Shown: positions 1 through 9,723 of the stretch, piece by piece | Layout: every line of letters starts with the position of its first letter | Position numbering within the stretch: position 1 is the stretch's first letter | Source of the DNA: Betaproteobacteria bacterium | GTDB taxonomy: Bacteria > Pseudomonadota > Gammaproteobacteria > Burkholderiales > Burkholderiaceae_C | Assembly (NCBI GenBank): GCA_009925585.1 | Contig: RFYK01000006.1 | Location: forward strand, 1-41,150 | Direction: 5' to 3' | DNA: 41,150 nt | Translations under genes and position numbers: made by a program | The notes under the pieces: generated by a model | What the model was told of the DNA's origin: nothing | The model's input: the letters and a program-made list of their open reading frames with translations, nothing else | The model's database searches: none

Positions 1-367
1 TGTAATCTTCCACCGCTGCCTTGATCGCGTCTTCGGCCAAGATGGAACAATGGATTTTGACGGGAGGCAAGGCCAACTCTTGGGCGATTTCGCTGTTCTT
101 CAACGCGGCGGCTTGATCGAGCGTTTTGCCTTTGACCCATTCAGTGACCAAGGAAGATGATGCAATCGCTGAACCACAGCCGTAGGTTTTGAAGCGTGCG
201 TCTTCAATGATGCCTGTGGTCGGGTTGACTTTGATTTGCAACTTCATCACATCGCCGCAAGCGGGCGCGCCGACCATGCCTGTGCCCACAGAGTCGTCCC
301 CTTTTTCGAACGAACCAACGTTGCGGGGATTTTCGTAATGGTCGATCACTTTTTCTGAATAAGCCAT
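1..367 (-). CDS. iscU: Iron-sulfur cluster scaffold IscU (3' end beyond window)
   Basis: Scaffold on which [2Fe-2S] clusters are assembled from IscS-derived sulfur before transfer to apoproteins in the cytoplasm. Reading from the ATG at 367 gives 122 codons of a typical IscU starting MAYSEKVIDHYENPRNVG. The three conserved cluster-ligand cysteines are visible in GAPACGDVM, KTYGCGSAIAS and PVKIHCSILAEDA. The last residues (about ten by family length) lie outside the window. It follows iscS with a 39-nt gap and is presumably co-transcribed from the iscR promoter. Confidence 0.96.
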   Translation of the reverse strand, partial: MAYSEKVIDHYENPRNVGSFEKGDDSVGTGMVGAPACGDVMKLQIKVNPTTGIIEDARFKTYGCGSAIASSSLVTEWVKGKTLDQAAALKNSEIAQELALPPVKIHCSILAEDAIKAAVEDY

Positions 368-406
368 GATTTTTTCCGGGTAAACAACACTCTCAAACCA
401 AACAAC

Positions 407-1627
407 TCAATGTGCAGCCCACTGAATGGTGCTGATATCGATGCCTTCTTTGTACATGTCCCACAAAGGACTGAGGTCACGCAACTTGCTGACATTCAGT
501 CGGATGGTGGAAATGGCGTAATCAATTTCTTCTTCTGTTGAAAAACGACCGATGGTCATGCGCAAACTGCTGTGTGCCAATTCATCGCTGCGTCCCAGTG
601 CGCGCAAGACATAACTGGGCTCCAAACTGGCTGAAGTGCATGCAGAGCCTGAAGAAACCGCCAACCCTTTGATGCCCATGATCAACGATTCACCTTCCAC
701 ATAGTTGAAGCTGATGTTCAAGTTGTGTGGCACACGCTGTGTCAAATGTCCGTTGACAAACACCTGTTCGATGTCTTTCAAGCCGGCCAATAAACGCTGT
801 TGCAGATGACGCGCTTTGGCGTTGTCTTGCGCCATCTCAAGCTTTGCGATGCGAAAAGCCTCACCCATGCCAACGCACTGATGGGTCGGCAATGTGCCAC
901 TGCGCATGCCGCGCTCATGACCGCCGCCGTGCATTTGCGCTTCAAGGCGTACACGCGGCTTGCGGCGCACATACAAAGCGCCTATGCCTTTGGGGCCGTA
1001 GGTTTTGTGAGAAGCCAAGCTCATCAAATCCACAGGCAGTTGTTCCATGTTGATCTCGACCTTGCCAGTGGCCTGCGCCGCATCCACATGAAGAATGATG
1101 CCCTTTTCACGACACATGTTGCCAATGGTGGTGATGTCTTGAATGACGCCAATTTCGTTGTTGACAAACATGACACTGATCAGCGACGTGTCAGGGCGGA
1201 TCGCATCTTTCAACTTGTTGAGGTCGAGCAAGCCGTCTTCTTGCACATCGAGGTAGGTCACCTCGAAGCCTTGACGCTCCAATTCACGCATGGTGTCAAG
1301 CACCGCTTTGTGCTCGGTCTTGACCGTGATCAGGTGCTTGCCTTTGGTTTTGTAGAAATGTGCTGCACCCTTGATGGCCAGGTTGTTGGATTCCGTGGCA
1401 CCAGAAGTCCAAACAATTTCACGGGGATCAGCACCAATCAAATCAGCCACGTGAACACGGGCTTTTTCGACCGCTTCCTCCGCCTCCCAACCCCAAGCGT
1501 GACTGCGCGAAGCCGGGTTGCCGAAATGTTCACGCAACCACGGGATCATGGCGTCAACCACGCGCTCATCGCATGGATTGGTGGCGCCATAGTCGAGGTA
1601 AATGGGGAAATGCGGAGTCATGTCCAT
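407..1627 (-). CDS. iscS: Cysteine desulfurase IscS
   Basis: PLP-dependent enzyme that converts cysteine to alanine and passes the persulfide sulfur to IscU and other acceptors. The PLP-binding lysine lies in [17 protein letters not shown] and the mobile catalytic cysteine in [17 protein letters not shown], both hallmarks of the IscS group. About 406 residues, matching the usual 400-405. The frame is open to a TTG at 1633, but the ATG at 1627 gives the more usual N-terminus ([18 protein letters not shown]) and has an AAAGG about 10 nt upstream. It sits directly behind iscR. Confidence 0.97.
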   Translation of the reverse strand: MDMTPHFPIYLDYGATNPCDERVVDAMIPWLREHFGNPASRSHAWGWEAEEAVEKARVHVADLIGADPREIVWTSGATESNNLAIKGAAHFYKTKGKHLITVKTEHKAVLDTMRELERQGFEVTYLDVQEDGLLDLNKLKDAIRPDTSLISVMFVNNEIGVIQDITTIGNMCREKGIILHVDAAQATGKVEINMEQLPVDLMSLASHKTYGPKGIGALYVRRKPRVRLEAQMHGGGHERGMRSGTLPTHQCVGMGEAFRIAKLEMAQDNAKARHLQQRLLAGLKDIEQVFVNGHLTQRVPHNLNISFNYVEGESLIMGIKGLAVSSGSACTSASLEPSYVLRALGRSDELAHSSLRMTIGRFSTEEEIDYAISTIRLNVSKLRDLSPLWDMYKEGIDISTIQWAAH

Positions 1628-1633
1628 GTTCAA

Positions 1634-2170
1634 TCAGCCTTTGCCAAACACGTTACCCAATGCAAACACGGAATTGGGTGCGTTGACGCGAATGGGTTTG
1701 ACCACGGGCGCGGAAGTGATGGCGCGCTTGACGGACGGCTTGTCTTCAATCAGCAGGCCTTTGGCCAGTTGGTCGTCGACCAATTTTTGCAAGTTGACGG
1801 AGTTTAAAAAGTCAATCATGCGTTGGTTGAGCGATGTCCACAATTCGTGGGTCATGCAACGACCGGTTTCGCCCATGCAATTTTCTTTGCCGGCGCAGTG
1901 GGTGGCGTCGATGGGCTCGTCGACAGACAAGATGATGTCTGCCACAGAGATTTCGGTGGCTTTGCGGCCCAGGGTATACCCGCCGCCAGGGCCACGGGTG
2001 GATTCGACCAAGTTGTGACGGCGCAGTTTGCCGAACAATTGCTCGAGGTATGACAGGGAGATTTGCTGACGCTGGCTGATGGCAGCCAAGGTGACTGGCC
2101 CGTTGTTCTGGCGCAAAGCCAGGTCAATCATGGCGGTGACAGCGAAACGGCCTTTGGTGGTGAGACGCAT
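1634..2170 (-). CDS. iscR: Fe-S cluster-responsive transcription regulator IscR
   Basis: Rrf2-family regulator that, when loaded with a [2Fe-2S] cluster, represses the isc operon. The N-terminal winged helix starts MRLTTKGRFAVTAMIDLAL, with the recognition region in ISQRQQISLSYLEQLFGKLR. The three cluster cysteines have the expected C-x5-C-x5-C spacing in HCAGKENCMGETGRCM. At 178 residues it is slightly longer than E. coli IscR because of a C-terminal tail. First gene of the isc operon; a matching IscR operator lies just upstream, so autoregulation is likely. Confidence 0.97.
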   Translation of the reverse strand: MRLTTKGRFAVTAMIDLALRQNNGPVTLAAISQRQQISLSYLEQLFGKLRRHNLVESTRGPGGGYTLGRKATEISVADIILSVDEPIDATHCAGKENCMGETGRCMTHELWTSLNQRMIDFLNSVNLQKLVDDQLAKGLLIEDKPSVKRAITSAPVVKPIRVNAPNSVFALGNVFGKG

Positions 2171-2189
2171 AAAAACTCCTTGAAGCTGC

Positions 2190-2215
2190 TTTGTCGACTG
2201 GATTAGTCAACTATA
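2190..2215 (-). promoter_or_regulatory. IscR type 1 operator overlapping an extended -10 promoter of iscR
   Basis: On the minus strand, 2214-2190 reads ATAGTTGACTAATCC then AGTCGACAAA. This fits the known type 1 IscR consensus (ATASYYGACTRWWWYAGTCRRSTAT) except at the extreme right end. A TATAGT preceded by TGT (minus strand, 2215-2210) could be an extended -10, which would place the transcription start inside the operator, as expected for repression. The consensus is from literature knowledge; the match was made by eye. Confidence 0.8.
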
Positions 2216-2219
2216 ACAC

Positions 2220-2244
2220 AAAGCCAAACAAATTAGTCGGGTAA
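2220..2244 (-). promoter_or_regulatory. Possible second, degenerate IscR half-site
   Basis: Directly upstream of the main operator, the minus strand reads TTACCCGACTAATTT, matching the left half and centre of the IscR type 1 consensus; the right half does not match well. E. coli also has more than one IscR site at this promoter. Half-site status makes this tentative. Confidence 0.4.
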
Positions 2245-2264
2245 TAGCCCCACAAAGTCTGGCA

Positions 2265-4355
2265 CTAAGCCCTATCTTGGGGCGTGGCACCAAAGGTCAA
2301 GGCGCGCAAACGACCCAGCTGGTCGCGCGTGGCAGCCGCCTGCTCAAACTCCAAGTTTCGGGCGTGCTCCATCATTTGCTTCTCGAGGCGCTTGATCTCT
2401 TTGGCGACGTCTTTTTCGCTCATGTCTTGGAGCTTGGCTTGTTCGATTTCCAGTCGCATCGACTCTTTGTCTGACTTTTCGCTGTAGACCCCATCGATCA
2501 AATCGCGGATGCCCTTGACCACCCCGCGCGGCGTGATGCCGTTTTCCAAATTGAACGCAATTTGTTTATTGCGCCGCCGCTCGGTTTCGCCTATAGCGCG
2601 TTGCATCGAGTCAGTCATGCGGTCGGCGTACAAAATGGCGCGGCCCTCCAAGTTGCGAGCAGCCCTGCCGATGGTTTGAATCAAGCTGCGCTCAGAGCGC
2701 AAAAACCCTTCTTTGTCGGCATCCAAAATGGCCACGAGCGACACCTCTGGCAAGTCCAGGCCCTCTCGCAACAGGTTGATGCCCACCAACACATCGAACA
2801 CACCGAGCCGCAAGTCGCGCAGTATTTCAACCCGCTCAACCGTGTCGATGTCGCTGTGCAAATAACGCACTTTCACGCCGTTGTCACCGAGGTAATCGGT
2901 CAATTGCTCGGCCATGCGTTTGGTCAACGTGGTGATCAACACGCGTTCACTTTTGTCAGTGCGGATCCGGATTTCTTGAAGCACGTCATCCACTTGGTGG
3001 GTGGCCGGGCGAACCTCCACCTGCGGGTCAACCAAGCCCGTGGGACGCACCACTTGCTCGACCACCTGACCGGAGTGGGTTTTTTCATAGTCTGAAGGCG
3101 TCGCGGACACAAACACCAATTGGCGCATGCGGCGCTCGAATTCCTCCAATTTCAATGGCCGGTTGTCAAGTGCACTGGGCAAGCGAAAACCGTATTCCAC
3201 CAAAGTGGTTTTGCGGGCCCTGTCGCCGTTGTACATGCCAGAGAACTGGCCCATCAACACATGGCTTTCATCGAAAAACATGAGGGCATCTTTGGGCAAG
3301 TAATCGGTCAGGGTGCTGGGCGGTTCACCCGGAGCGGCGCCAGACAAATGGCGTGTGTAGTTTTCAATGCCCTTGCAGTGCCCGATTTCGCTGAGCATCT
3401 CCAAGTCAAAGCGGGTTCGTTGCTCCAGCCGTTGCGCCTCCACCAACTTGCCCATCCCTACCAGTTCTTTCAAGCGATCCCCCAGCTCTTGCTTGATGGT
3501 CTCAACCGCTGCCAAGACTTTGTCTCTGGGCGTGACGTAATGGCTAGAAGGGTATACGGTGAAGCGAGGAATTTTTTGGATGACGCGGCCTGTCAACGGG
3601 TCCAGCAACTGCAAACTTTCAATTTCATCGTCAAACAATTCGATGCGAATGGCCAACTCACTGTGTTCAGCAGGAAATACATCGATGGTGTCACCCCGGA
3701 CCCTGAAACGCCCGCGTGAAAACTCCATGTCATTGCGGTCATATTGCATGCGAACCAATTGCGCAATGATGTCGCGCTGCCCGGGCTTGTCGCCCACTCG
3801 CAAGGTCATCACCATTTGGTGGTAACTCTCGGGCTCACCGATGCCATAAATGGCAGACACCGTGGCCACGATGATGACATCGCGTCGCTCTAGCAAACTC
3901 TTGGTGCATGACAACCGCATTTGCTCAATGTGTTCATTGATGGCACTGTCCTTTTCGATGAACAAATCGCGCTGAGGCACATAAGCTTCAGGTTGGTAAT
4001 AGTCGTAATAACTGACGAAATACTCCACCGCATTTTTGGGAAAAAATTCTCTGAACTCGCTGTAGAGTTGCGCGGCCAATGTTTTGTTAGGCGCATAAAT
4101 GATGGCTGGTCTGCCCATTTGTGCAATCACATTGGCCATGGTGAATGTCTTGCCAGAGCCCGTGACACCCAACAGGGTTTGAAACATTTCTCCATCGCGC
4201 ATGCCTTCCACCAACTGACCGATGGCCACGGGCTGGTCGCCAGCCGGGGGGTAAGGCTGGAACAATTCAAACGGCGAACCGGGGTATGTTTTCCACTCCC
4301 CTTGCGCAGGCGTTTCGGTGGTTGGTGCTTCAGTGATGGTTAGGGGACTGCTCAT
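2265..4355 (-). CDS. uvrB: UvrABC system protein B
   Basis: DNA damage-verification helicase of nucleotide excision repair, loaded by UvrA and recruiting UvrC. 696 residues, full length. Walker A is [14 protein letters not shown]. The beta-hairpin that clamps DNA is in [13 protein letters not shown], a DEAD-like box is in [12 protein letters not shown], and motif VI is in [12 protein letters not shown]. The C-terminal UVR coiled-coil that contacts UvrC is in [20 protein letters not shown]. It is upstream of iscR on the same strand with a 94-nt gap holding the isc promoter, so the two are probably separate units. It is divergent from the aminotransferase gene. Confidence 0.98.
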   Translation of the reverse strand: MSSPLTITEAPTTETPAQGEWKTYPGSPFELFQPYPPAGDQPVAIGQLVEGMRDGEMFQTLLGVTGSGKTFTMANVIAQMGRPAIIYAPNKTLAAQLYSEFREFFPKNAVEYFVSYYDYYQPEAYVPQRDLFIEKDSAINEHIEQMRLSCTKSLLERRDVIIVATVSAIYGIGEPESYHQMVMTLRVGDKPGQRDIIAQLVRMQYDRNDMEFSRGRFRVRGDTIDVFPAEHSELAIRIELFDDEIESLQLLDPLTGRVIQKIPRFTVYPSSHYVTPRDKVLAAVETIKQELGDRLKELVGMGKLVEAQRLEQRTRFDLEMLSEIGHCKGIENYTRHLSGAAPGEPPSTLTDYLPKDALMFFDESHVLMGQFSGMYNGDRARKTTLVEYGFRLPSALDNRPLKLEEFERRMRQLVFVSATPSDYEKTHSGQVVEQVVRPTGLVDPQVEVRPATHQVDDVLQEIRIRTDKSERVLITTLTKRMAEQLTDYLGDNGVKVRYLHSDIDTVERVEILRDLRLGVFDVLVGINLLREGLDLPEVSLVAILDADKEGFLRSERSLIQTIGRAARNLEGRAILYADRMTDSMQRAIGETERRRNKQIAFNLENGITPRGVVKGIRDLIDGVYSEKSDKESMRLEIEQAKLQDMSEKDVAKEIKRLEKQMMEHARNLEFEQAAATRDQLGRLRALTFGATPQDRA

Positions 4356-4485
4356 TCACTCACTCGGGTAGGTTGTCTGGCTGGCAAAAAGCAAGCCGCT
4401 AAAATCGTTGCCAAACCGCTAAGCCTAACGCAGTCTGCGCTGTTTTTCCCGCTTCTCGCTTTTCCCCCTTACTCAAGGACAGACC

Positions 4486-5685
4486 ATGTCACTTTTTTCT
4501 GCCGTTGAAATGGCACCCCGCGACCCTATCTTGGGATTGAATGAACAATTTGCGGCCGATCAGTCCCCCATCAAAGTGAATTTGGGCGTGGGCGTTTATT
4601 TCGACGACCAAGGCAAGTTGCCATTGCTCAAATGCGTTCAACAAGCAGAACACACCTTGATGGCCAAGCCCACTGCGCGTGGCTATTTGCCGATTGATGG
4701 CATTGCGGCTTACGACGCTGCCGTCAAATCACTGGTGTTTGGTGCTGACTCCGCTGTCATTGGCGCTGGTCAGGTGGCAACCGTGCAAGCATTGGGTGGC
4801 ACGGGTGGCCTGAAAATTGGCGCTGACTTTTTAAAGAAACTCAACCCCTCAGCCAAAGTGCTGATCAGCGACCCCAGCTGGGAAAACCACAGGGCGCTTT
4901 TCACCTCAGCCGGGTTCGCCGTGGATACCTATGCCTATTACGACGCAGCTGCACGCGGCGTCAATCTGCAAGGCATGCTCGACAGCCTCAAAGCTGCTGC
5001 CCCCGGCACGATTGTGGTGCTGCATGCTTGCTGCCACAACCCAACTGGCTATGACATCACCAGCGAAGATTGGGACAAAGTGGTTGAGGTGGTCAAGGCC
5101 AAACAACTCACTGCATTTTTGGACATGGCTTACCAAGGATTTGGACATGGCATTGCTGAAGACGGCTCAGTGATTCATAAATTTGTGAAGGCCGGTTTGA
5201 ATTTTTTGGTGGCCACGTCGTTTTCCAAAAGCTTCAGCTTGTATGGTGAGCGCGTGGGTGCTTTGTCTGTGCTGTGCGAGTCTGCTGACGAAGCCGCGCG
5301 GGTGTTGTCGCAACTCAAAATCGTGATTCGCACCAACTACTCCAACCCGCCCACGCATGGCGGTGCCGTGGTGGCCGCGGTATTGCAAAACCCCGAACTG
5401 AGACAGTTATGGGAGAAAGAACTGTCTGAAATGCGTGTGCGCATCAAATCGATGCGCCAACAATTGGTGGATGGCTTGAAGAGCGCGGGCATCACACAAG
5501 ACATGGGCTTCATCACTCGCCAAATCGGCATGTTCAGCTACTCTGGGCTCACCAAAGAACAAATGGTGCGGCTTCGCTCTGAATTTGGGGTCTACGGCAC
5601 CGACACCGGTCGCATGTGTGTCGCTGCGTTGAACAACCAAAACATTGGCCATGTGTGCAAGGCCATTGCCACCGTTTTAAAGTGA
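4486..5685 (+). CDS. tyrB: Class I aromatic amino acid / aspartate aminotransferase
   Basis: PLP-dependent transaminase exchanging amino groups between aspartate or aromatic amino acids and 2-oxoglutarate. The fold-type I PLP lysine is in ATSFSKSFSLYGERVG; the substrate-side motif HACCHNPTG and the C-terminal DTGRMCVAAL around the carboxylate-binding arginine are present. 399 residues, as in AspC/TyrB. The start is set by AAGGA about 8 nt before the ATG. It leads a plus-strand group with a HAD protein 6 nt downstream. AspC and TyrB specificity cannot be told apart by eye, so the symbol is provisional. Confidence 0.9.
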   Translation: MSLFSAVEMAPRDPILGLNEQFAADQSPIKVNLGVGVYFDDQGKLPLLKCVQQAEHTLMAKPTARGYLPIDGIAAYDAAVKSLVFGADSAVIGAGQVATVQALGGTGGLKIGADFLKKLNPSAKVLISDPSWENHRALFTSAGFAVDTYAYYDAAARGVNLQGMLDSLKAAAPGTIVVLHACCHNPTGYDITSEDWDKVVEVVKAKQLTAFLDMAYQGFGHGIAEDGSVIHKFVKAGLNFLVATSFSKSFSLYGERVGALSVLCESADEAARVLSQLKIVIRTNYSNPPTHGGAVVAAVLQNPELRQLWEKELSEMRVRIKSMRQQLVDGLKSAGITQDMGFITRQIGMFSYSGLTKEQMVRLRSEFGVYGTDTGRMCVAALNNQNIGHVCKAIATVLK

Positions 5686-5691
5686 TTTGAC

Positions 5692-6396
5692 ATGACCATT
5701 CGTGCTTTGGTATTTGACGTCTTTGGAACCTTGGTGGACTGGCGCAGCAGCATTGCGCAAGACGCCAAAACCCATCTCTCGCCATTGGGCTTGAACACTG
5801 ACTGGGGGGCGTTTGCTGATGCTTGGCGCGCGCAATACCAACCCGCCATGGAGAAGATTCGCAGTGGTCAACGTGGCTTTTGTAAATTGGACGAACTGCA
5901 CCGCGACAACTTAGACACGGTTTTGAAGGAACTCGGCTGGCAGCATGTGGACGAGTCCACGCGCCAAACACTCAACCTTTGCTGGCACCATTTGGAGCAA
6001 TGGTCAGAGGTGCAAGCCGGTTTGGCCCAATTGCGCAAATCATTTATCTTGGCGCCCTGTTCTAACGGCCACATTGCCTTGATGGTCCACCTTGCCAGGC
6101 ACAACCAGTGGCATTGGGATGCCATCACCGGTGCTGAAATCGCCAAGGACTACAAGCCCCAAGCAGTGGTTTACCAAGCGTCTGCCGCGGCATTGGGCTG
6201 CCTGCCAGAAGAAACCATGATGGTGGCGGCACACTCCGACGACCTGCTTGCCGCAGCACATGCTGGCTTGAAAACCGCTTTCATCGCCAGACCCGACGAG
6301 CACGGCCCAGGTTTGGGCGAATCCGTGGCTCGCACGCCAGTGGACTATTCGGCCAGCGATTTACTCGACTTGGCTCGGCAACTTGGGTGCAAATGA
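5692..6396 (+). CDS. Haloacid dehalogenase, type II (HAD superfamily)
   Basis: HAD-fold hydrolase resembling L-2-haloacid dehalogenases, which replace a 2-halogen by hydroxyl through an aspartyl ester. Motif I is VFDVFGTLVDWR with the nucleophile Asp9, motif II is CSNGHIALM (Ser/Asn), motif III is the Lys in KDYKPQAVVYQ, and motif IV is VAAHSDDLLAAAHAGL. 234 residues, normal for the group. It follows the aminotransferase gene by 6 nt, so they are likely co-transcribed. The true substrate may be a phosphorylated or haloacid metabolite; many annotated members have no proven dehalogenase activity. Confidence 0.88.
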   Translation: MTIRALVFDVFGTLVDWRSSIAQDAKTHLSPLGLNTDWGAFADAWRAQYQPAMEKIRSGQRGFCKLDELHRDNLDTVLKELGWQHVDESTRQTLNLCWHHLEQWSEVQAGLAQLRKSFILAPCSNGHIALMVHLARHNQWHWDAITGAEIAKDYKPQAVVYQASAAALGCLPEETMMVAAHSDDLLAAAHAGLKTAFIARPDEHGPGLGESVARTPVDYSASDLLDLARQLGCK

Positions 6397-6472
6397 GCGG
6401 ACGGCGTGCTCGCCAGACGCAGCCCCTCCACATCGACGGCCCGCCAGTCAACACGCCCGGTTGGGAAGCTGT

Positions 6473-6490
6473 TATATTGCACTGCAACAA
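6473..6490 (+). promoter_or_regulatory. Putative -10 box and PhaR-like motif upstream of the PHA depolymerase
   Basis: TATATT (6473-6478) is a plausible -10 element; no good -35 was found. It overlaps TTGCACTGCAACAA (6477-6490), a TGC/GCA-rich sequence resembling motifs bound by the PHA-responsive repressor PhaR upstream of phasin genes in related bacteria. The resemblance is from memory. The 115-nt gap 6397-6511 holds nothing else recognisable. Confidence 0.4.
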
Positions 6491-6511
6491 ACACATAGTG
6501 AGGTCACAGCC

Positions 6512-7876
6512 ATGCTTTACCAATTCTATGAAGCCCAACGGGCGTTGATGGAACCTTTCGCAGAATTCGCGCTGGCATCTTCCAAGATGCTGGCCAACCC
6601 GGTTTCACCCCTGTCGCAAATACCCTTGGTTCAGCGCATCTCTGCCTCCTACGACCTGATGTACCGCTTGGGCAAAGACTATGTGAAACCCGCTTTCGGA
6701 ATTCACTCTGTGCACATCAAAGGGTCGGATGTGGCAGTGCAAGAGCACATCGAAATCAACAAGCCATTTTGTGACCTGCTTCGCTTCAAACGCTTCAGCG
6801 ACAACGCAGACACACTGCACAGTTTGCATGACATGCCCGCGGTCTTGGTGGTTGCACCCCTGTCGGGGCATTACGCCACTTTGCTCAGAGACACCGTCAA
6901 GCAATTATTGAAAGACCACAAGGTCTACATCACCGATTGGAAAAACGCGCGCTTGGTCCCGTTGAGCGAAGGCGAGTTCCACTTGGACGACTATGTGAAC
7001 TATGTGCAGTCCTTTATTCGGCATATTCAAGCCACTCAAGGACATTGCCATGTGATCAGCGTGTGCCAACCCACCGTGCCTGTGCTGGCGGCGGTGTCTT
7101 TGATGGCCAGTCGCGGTGAAACACTGCCTTTGAGCATGACCATGATGGGCGGTCCGATTGACGCCACCAAATCGCCCACAGCGGTCAATAACTTGGCCAT
7201 GAACAAAAGCCATGACTGGTTTGAAAATAACGTGATTTACCGCGTACCGGCCAGTTTCCCCGGGGCTGGACGACGCGTTTACCCCGGTTTCTTGCAACAC
7301 ACCGGATTTGTGGCGATGAACCCAGACCGCCACATGAAAAGTCATTACGACTATTTCAAAGACCTGATCAAAGGCGACGATGCCAGCGCAGAACAACACC
7401 GCCAGTTCTACGACGAGTACAACGCGGTGCTCGACATGGACGCAGATTACTACCTTGAAACCATCGCTACCGTGTTTCAAGAATTCAAACTGGTGCGCGG
7501 TACATGGGATGTGCGCTCTGACGACGGTGACATTGAACGTGTTCGGCCGCAAGACATCAGCGGATGTGGTTTGCTGACCATCGAAGGTGAGCTTGACGAC
7601 ATCTCCGGCTCTGGCCAAACCAAAGCCGCGCTCAAACTTTGTGCGGGCATTCCTGCCAGCGACAAACACCATTACGAAGTCAAGGGTGCGGGTCACTACG
7701 GCATCTTCAGTGGCCGTCGTTGGCGTGACATGGTTTACCCAGAAGTGTTGTCATTCATCAAGGCTCATCACCGCGCCACGAAAAAATCCACCGCCAAAAA
7801 AGCGATTGCTTCTCCATCGGCAGTGGCCAACGCTTCATCGAAAGCAGCCAGTCGACGTCGCAAGGCCACTGCCTGA
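6512..7876 (+). CDS. phaZ: Intracellular polyhydroxyalkanoate depolymerase
   Basis: Mobilises stored polyhydroxybutyrate granules in the cytoplasm. An alpha/beta-hydrolase with a cysteine nucleophile in HVISVCQPTVPVLA, as in Ralstonia PhaZ1; the acid is likely in EGELDDISG and the His in KGAGHYGIFSGRRW. The frame is open from 6383, but the family start is the ATG at 6512 (MLYQFYEAQRALMEPF), preceded by GAGGT about 9 nt upstream, giving 454 residues. The C-terminus has a Lys/Ala/Ser-rich tail (KKSTAKKAIASP) that may bind granules or nucleoid. The RnfB-like gene follows by 6 nt. Confidence 0.93.
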   Translation: MLYQFYEAQRALMEPFAEFALASSKMLANPVSPLSQIPLVQRISASYDLMYRLGKDYVKPAFGIHSVHIKGSDVAVQEHIEINKPFCDLLRFKRFSDNADTLHSLHDMPAVLVVAPLSGHYATLLRDTVKQLLKDHKVYITDWKNARLVPLSEGEFHLDDYVNYVQSFIRHIQATQGHCHVISVCQPTVPVLAAVSLMASRGETLPLSMTMMGGPIDATKSPTAVNNLAMNKSHDWFENNVIYRVPASFPGAGRRVYPGFLQHTGFVAMNPDRHMKSHYDYFKDLIKGDDASAEQHRQFYDEYNAVLDMDADYYLETIATVFQEFKLVRGTWDVRSDDGDIERVRPQDISGCGLLTIEGELDDISGSGQTKAALKLCAGIPASDKHHYEVKGAGHYGIFSGRRWRDMVYPEVLSFIKAHHRATKKSTAKKAIASPSAVANASSKAASRRRKATA

Positions 7877-7882
7877 CCCCAA

Positions 7883-8482
7883 GTGAGCTTGGCTGAGCAA
7901 CTCTTGGCGGTGCTGCCACAAACGCAGTGCACGCGTTGTGGCTACCCAGACTGCGCTGCTTATGCCAGCGCCATCGCTGACCAAGAAGCCGCCATCAATC
8001 AATGCCCGCCCGGCGGAGATGAAGGCATGCACCGTTTGGCTGCAGTCAGCGGACATCCACCTCTGCCCTTGAACCCCGCATTCGGCACAGAAGGTCCGCG
8101 TCATGTGGTCTGGATCGATGAAAACTGGTGCATAGGTTGCACCTTGTGCATCGAGGCTTGCCCAGTCGATGCCATCTTGGGCACCCACAAGCGCATGCAC
8201 ACTGTGATGGAAAACGAATGCACAGGCTGTGAACTCTGCCTACCGGTTTGCCCCGTCGATTGCATGCATTTGGAGAATGTCAGTGGAGAACTGACCGGTT
8301 GGGCTGCTTGGTCAGCGCCGTTGGCTGACCAGGCCCGTGAACGTTATGCGCGACGCAGCCAACGTTTGAAAGAAATCCCACCCGCTGCTGCACCCGTGGT
8401 GGTTGACACACACAAGCAAGATCGGATTGAAGCAGCATTGGCCAGGGCCAAAGCGCAACTCGGGTCTGACAGCAGTCGTTGA
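7883..8482 (+). CDS. rsxB: RnfB/RsxB-like ferredoxin with Fe-S and two 4Fe-4S sites
   Basis: Iron-sulfur electron carrier related to RnfB of the Rnf/Rsx electron transport complex. An N-terminal four-cysteine motif (CTRCGYPDC followed by CPPGG) precedes two 4Fe-4S ferredoxin motifs, CIGCTLCIEACP and CTGCELCLPVCP. The GTG at 7883 is the start; the membrane-anchor helix of canonical RnfB is absent, so the protein should be soluble. About 199 residues with an Ala/Gln-rich tail. No other rnf genes are in the window. Its physiological partner cannot be read from the sequence. Confidence 0.85.
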   Translation: MSLAEQLLAVLPQTQCTRCGYPDCAAYASAIADQEAAINQCPPGGDEGMHRLAAVSGHPPLPLNPAFGTEGPRHVVWIDENWCIGCTLCIEACPVDAILGTHKRMHTVMENECTGCELCLPVCPVDCMHLENVSGELTGWAAWSAPLADQARERYARRSQRLKEIPPAAAPVVVDTHKQDRIEAALARAKAQLGSDSSR

Positions 8483-8494
8483 CAACGACGCCGA

Positions 8495-8977
8495 TCAAGC
8501 GGAACTGGTCGCAAGTGCAGTGAATGCTTTGACCACTTCAGGCGGTGCTTGAACCAATTCAATCAACACCCCTTCTCCGCTGCGAGGAAATTCATCATTG
8601 CCTTTGGGGTGAACAAAACAAATGTCAAACCCCGCTGCACCTTTGCGAATGCCGCCCGGGGCAAATCGCAATCCTTGCTGTGTCAACCATTCCACCGCTT
8701 TGGGAAGATCGTCAATCCACAAACCAATGTGGTTCAACGGTGTGGTGTGCACGGCTGGTTTTTTGTCAGGGTCAAGCGGTTGCATCAAATCGACTTCCAC
8801 TTTGAAGGGACCTGTGCCAATGGCACAGATGTCCTCATCGACATTTTCTCGCTCAGAAGAAAAATGCCCTGTGACTTGCAAGCCGAACAAATCGACCCAC
8901 AGGGTTTGCAAGGCACGTTTGTCAGTGGCGCCGATGGCAATTTGTTGAACACCCAATACTTTGAATGGCCTGCTCAT
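8495..8977 (-). CDS. VOC-family protein, probable methylmalonyl-CoA epimerase
   Basis: 160-residue vicinal-oxygen-chelate protein. Placement as last gene of the propionyl-CoA operon (ATGA overlap with the pccA stop) suggests it interconverts (S)- and (R)-methylmalonyl-CoA. Two beta-alpha-beta-beta-beta modules are visible; likely metal ligands are in [17 protein letters not shown] (His) and VLIELVQ (Glu). The first ligand position, His in classical epimerases, is Gln here (GVQQIAIGA, residue 12). That could alter metal binding or mark a different VOC activity such as a lactoylglutathione lyase-like one, so the function is inferred mainly from context. Confidence 0.75.
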   Translation of the reverse strand: MSRPFKVLGVQQIAIGATDKRALQTLWVDLFGLQVTGHFSSERENVDEDICAIGTGPFKVEVDLMQPLDPDKKPAVHTTPLNHIGLWIDDLPKAVEWLTQQGLRFAPGGIRKGAAGFDICFVHPKGNDEFPRSGEGVLIELVQAPPEVVKAFTALATSSA

Positions 8978-9723
8978 GCAAACTCCACGATCACTTGATC
9001 AACGGTCAATGATTCACCTTTGCTGGCCAACACACTTTTGACCACGCCATCTTGGGCTGCAAACAACACGTTTTCCATTTTCATGGCTTCGATCACCGCG
9101 ACCCGCTCTCCGGCTTGCACTTTTTGACCCACGGTCACAGCCACATCCACCAACAACCCGGGCATGGGTGAAAGCACGAAACGGCTGAGATCAGGTGGCG
9201 CTTTGAATGGCATCTGACGGTACAACTCGGCCATGCGGGGGGACACCACCAATGCATCGATGCGCCGGCCGTGATGCTGCACTTGCAAAACCAGCGGATT
9301 CTTGGCTGAACCACGCTCAACTTGTGCGGTGAACGGCTGGCCGTTGACCGTGCCCTCGATCGCAATGTCGTTCAATCGAGAGTTGCTGTGAATGGCGTAG
9401 TTTTTGTCATTGACTTTGATGACCGCGGTTCCTCTGCCGCCTGCGTCATCGACTTCGATTTCGTGGTACTGGTGGTCACCTTTGGCGTCCAACGTGATCA
9501 CCGCATAGGCCTGCCCTACTTTGACGTCATAGCCGGGTAATTGGCCACTCAAACTGGCCGCACGTTCGCGAGATTTGCGCCGGACAAACGCTGCCAAGGC
9601 CACCAAGAAATCGTGGTCGGCATGCGGCACGTCCTCGGCGTGAAATCCTTTGCCGAAATGCTCGGCAATGAAACCTGTGTTGAAGTGACCAGAGACGAAA
9701 TCGGGATGCGCCAACAGCGCTGC
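8974..9723 (-). pseudogene. pccA: Propionyl-CoA carboxylase alpha subunit, C-terminal part (BT and biotin-carrier domains)
   Basis: C-terminal piece of the biotin-dependent alpha subunit, out of frame with its N-terminal piece. It begins in the family sequence at [18 protein letters not shown], runs through the BT linker region and ends with the biotinyl domain, whose modified lysine is in VIEAMKMENVLFAAQDG. The last residues are [13 protein letters not shown] at 9714 is the only nearby start and has no good ribosome binding site, so this part is probably not translated alone. See the N-terminal part and the junction at 9724. Confidence 0.88.

Noticed and set aside
800-1807. 335-codon plus-strand open frame opposite iscS
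   Set aside because: Antisense shadow of iscS with no recognisable family or ribosome binding site.
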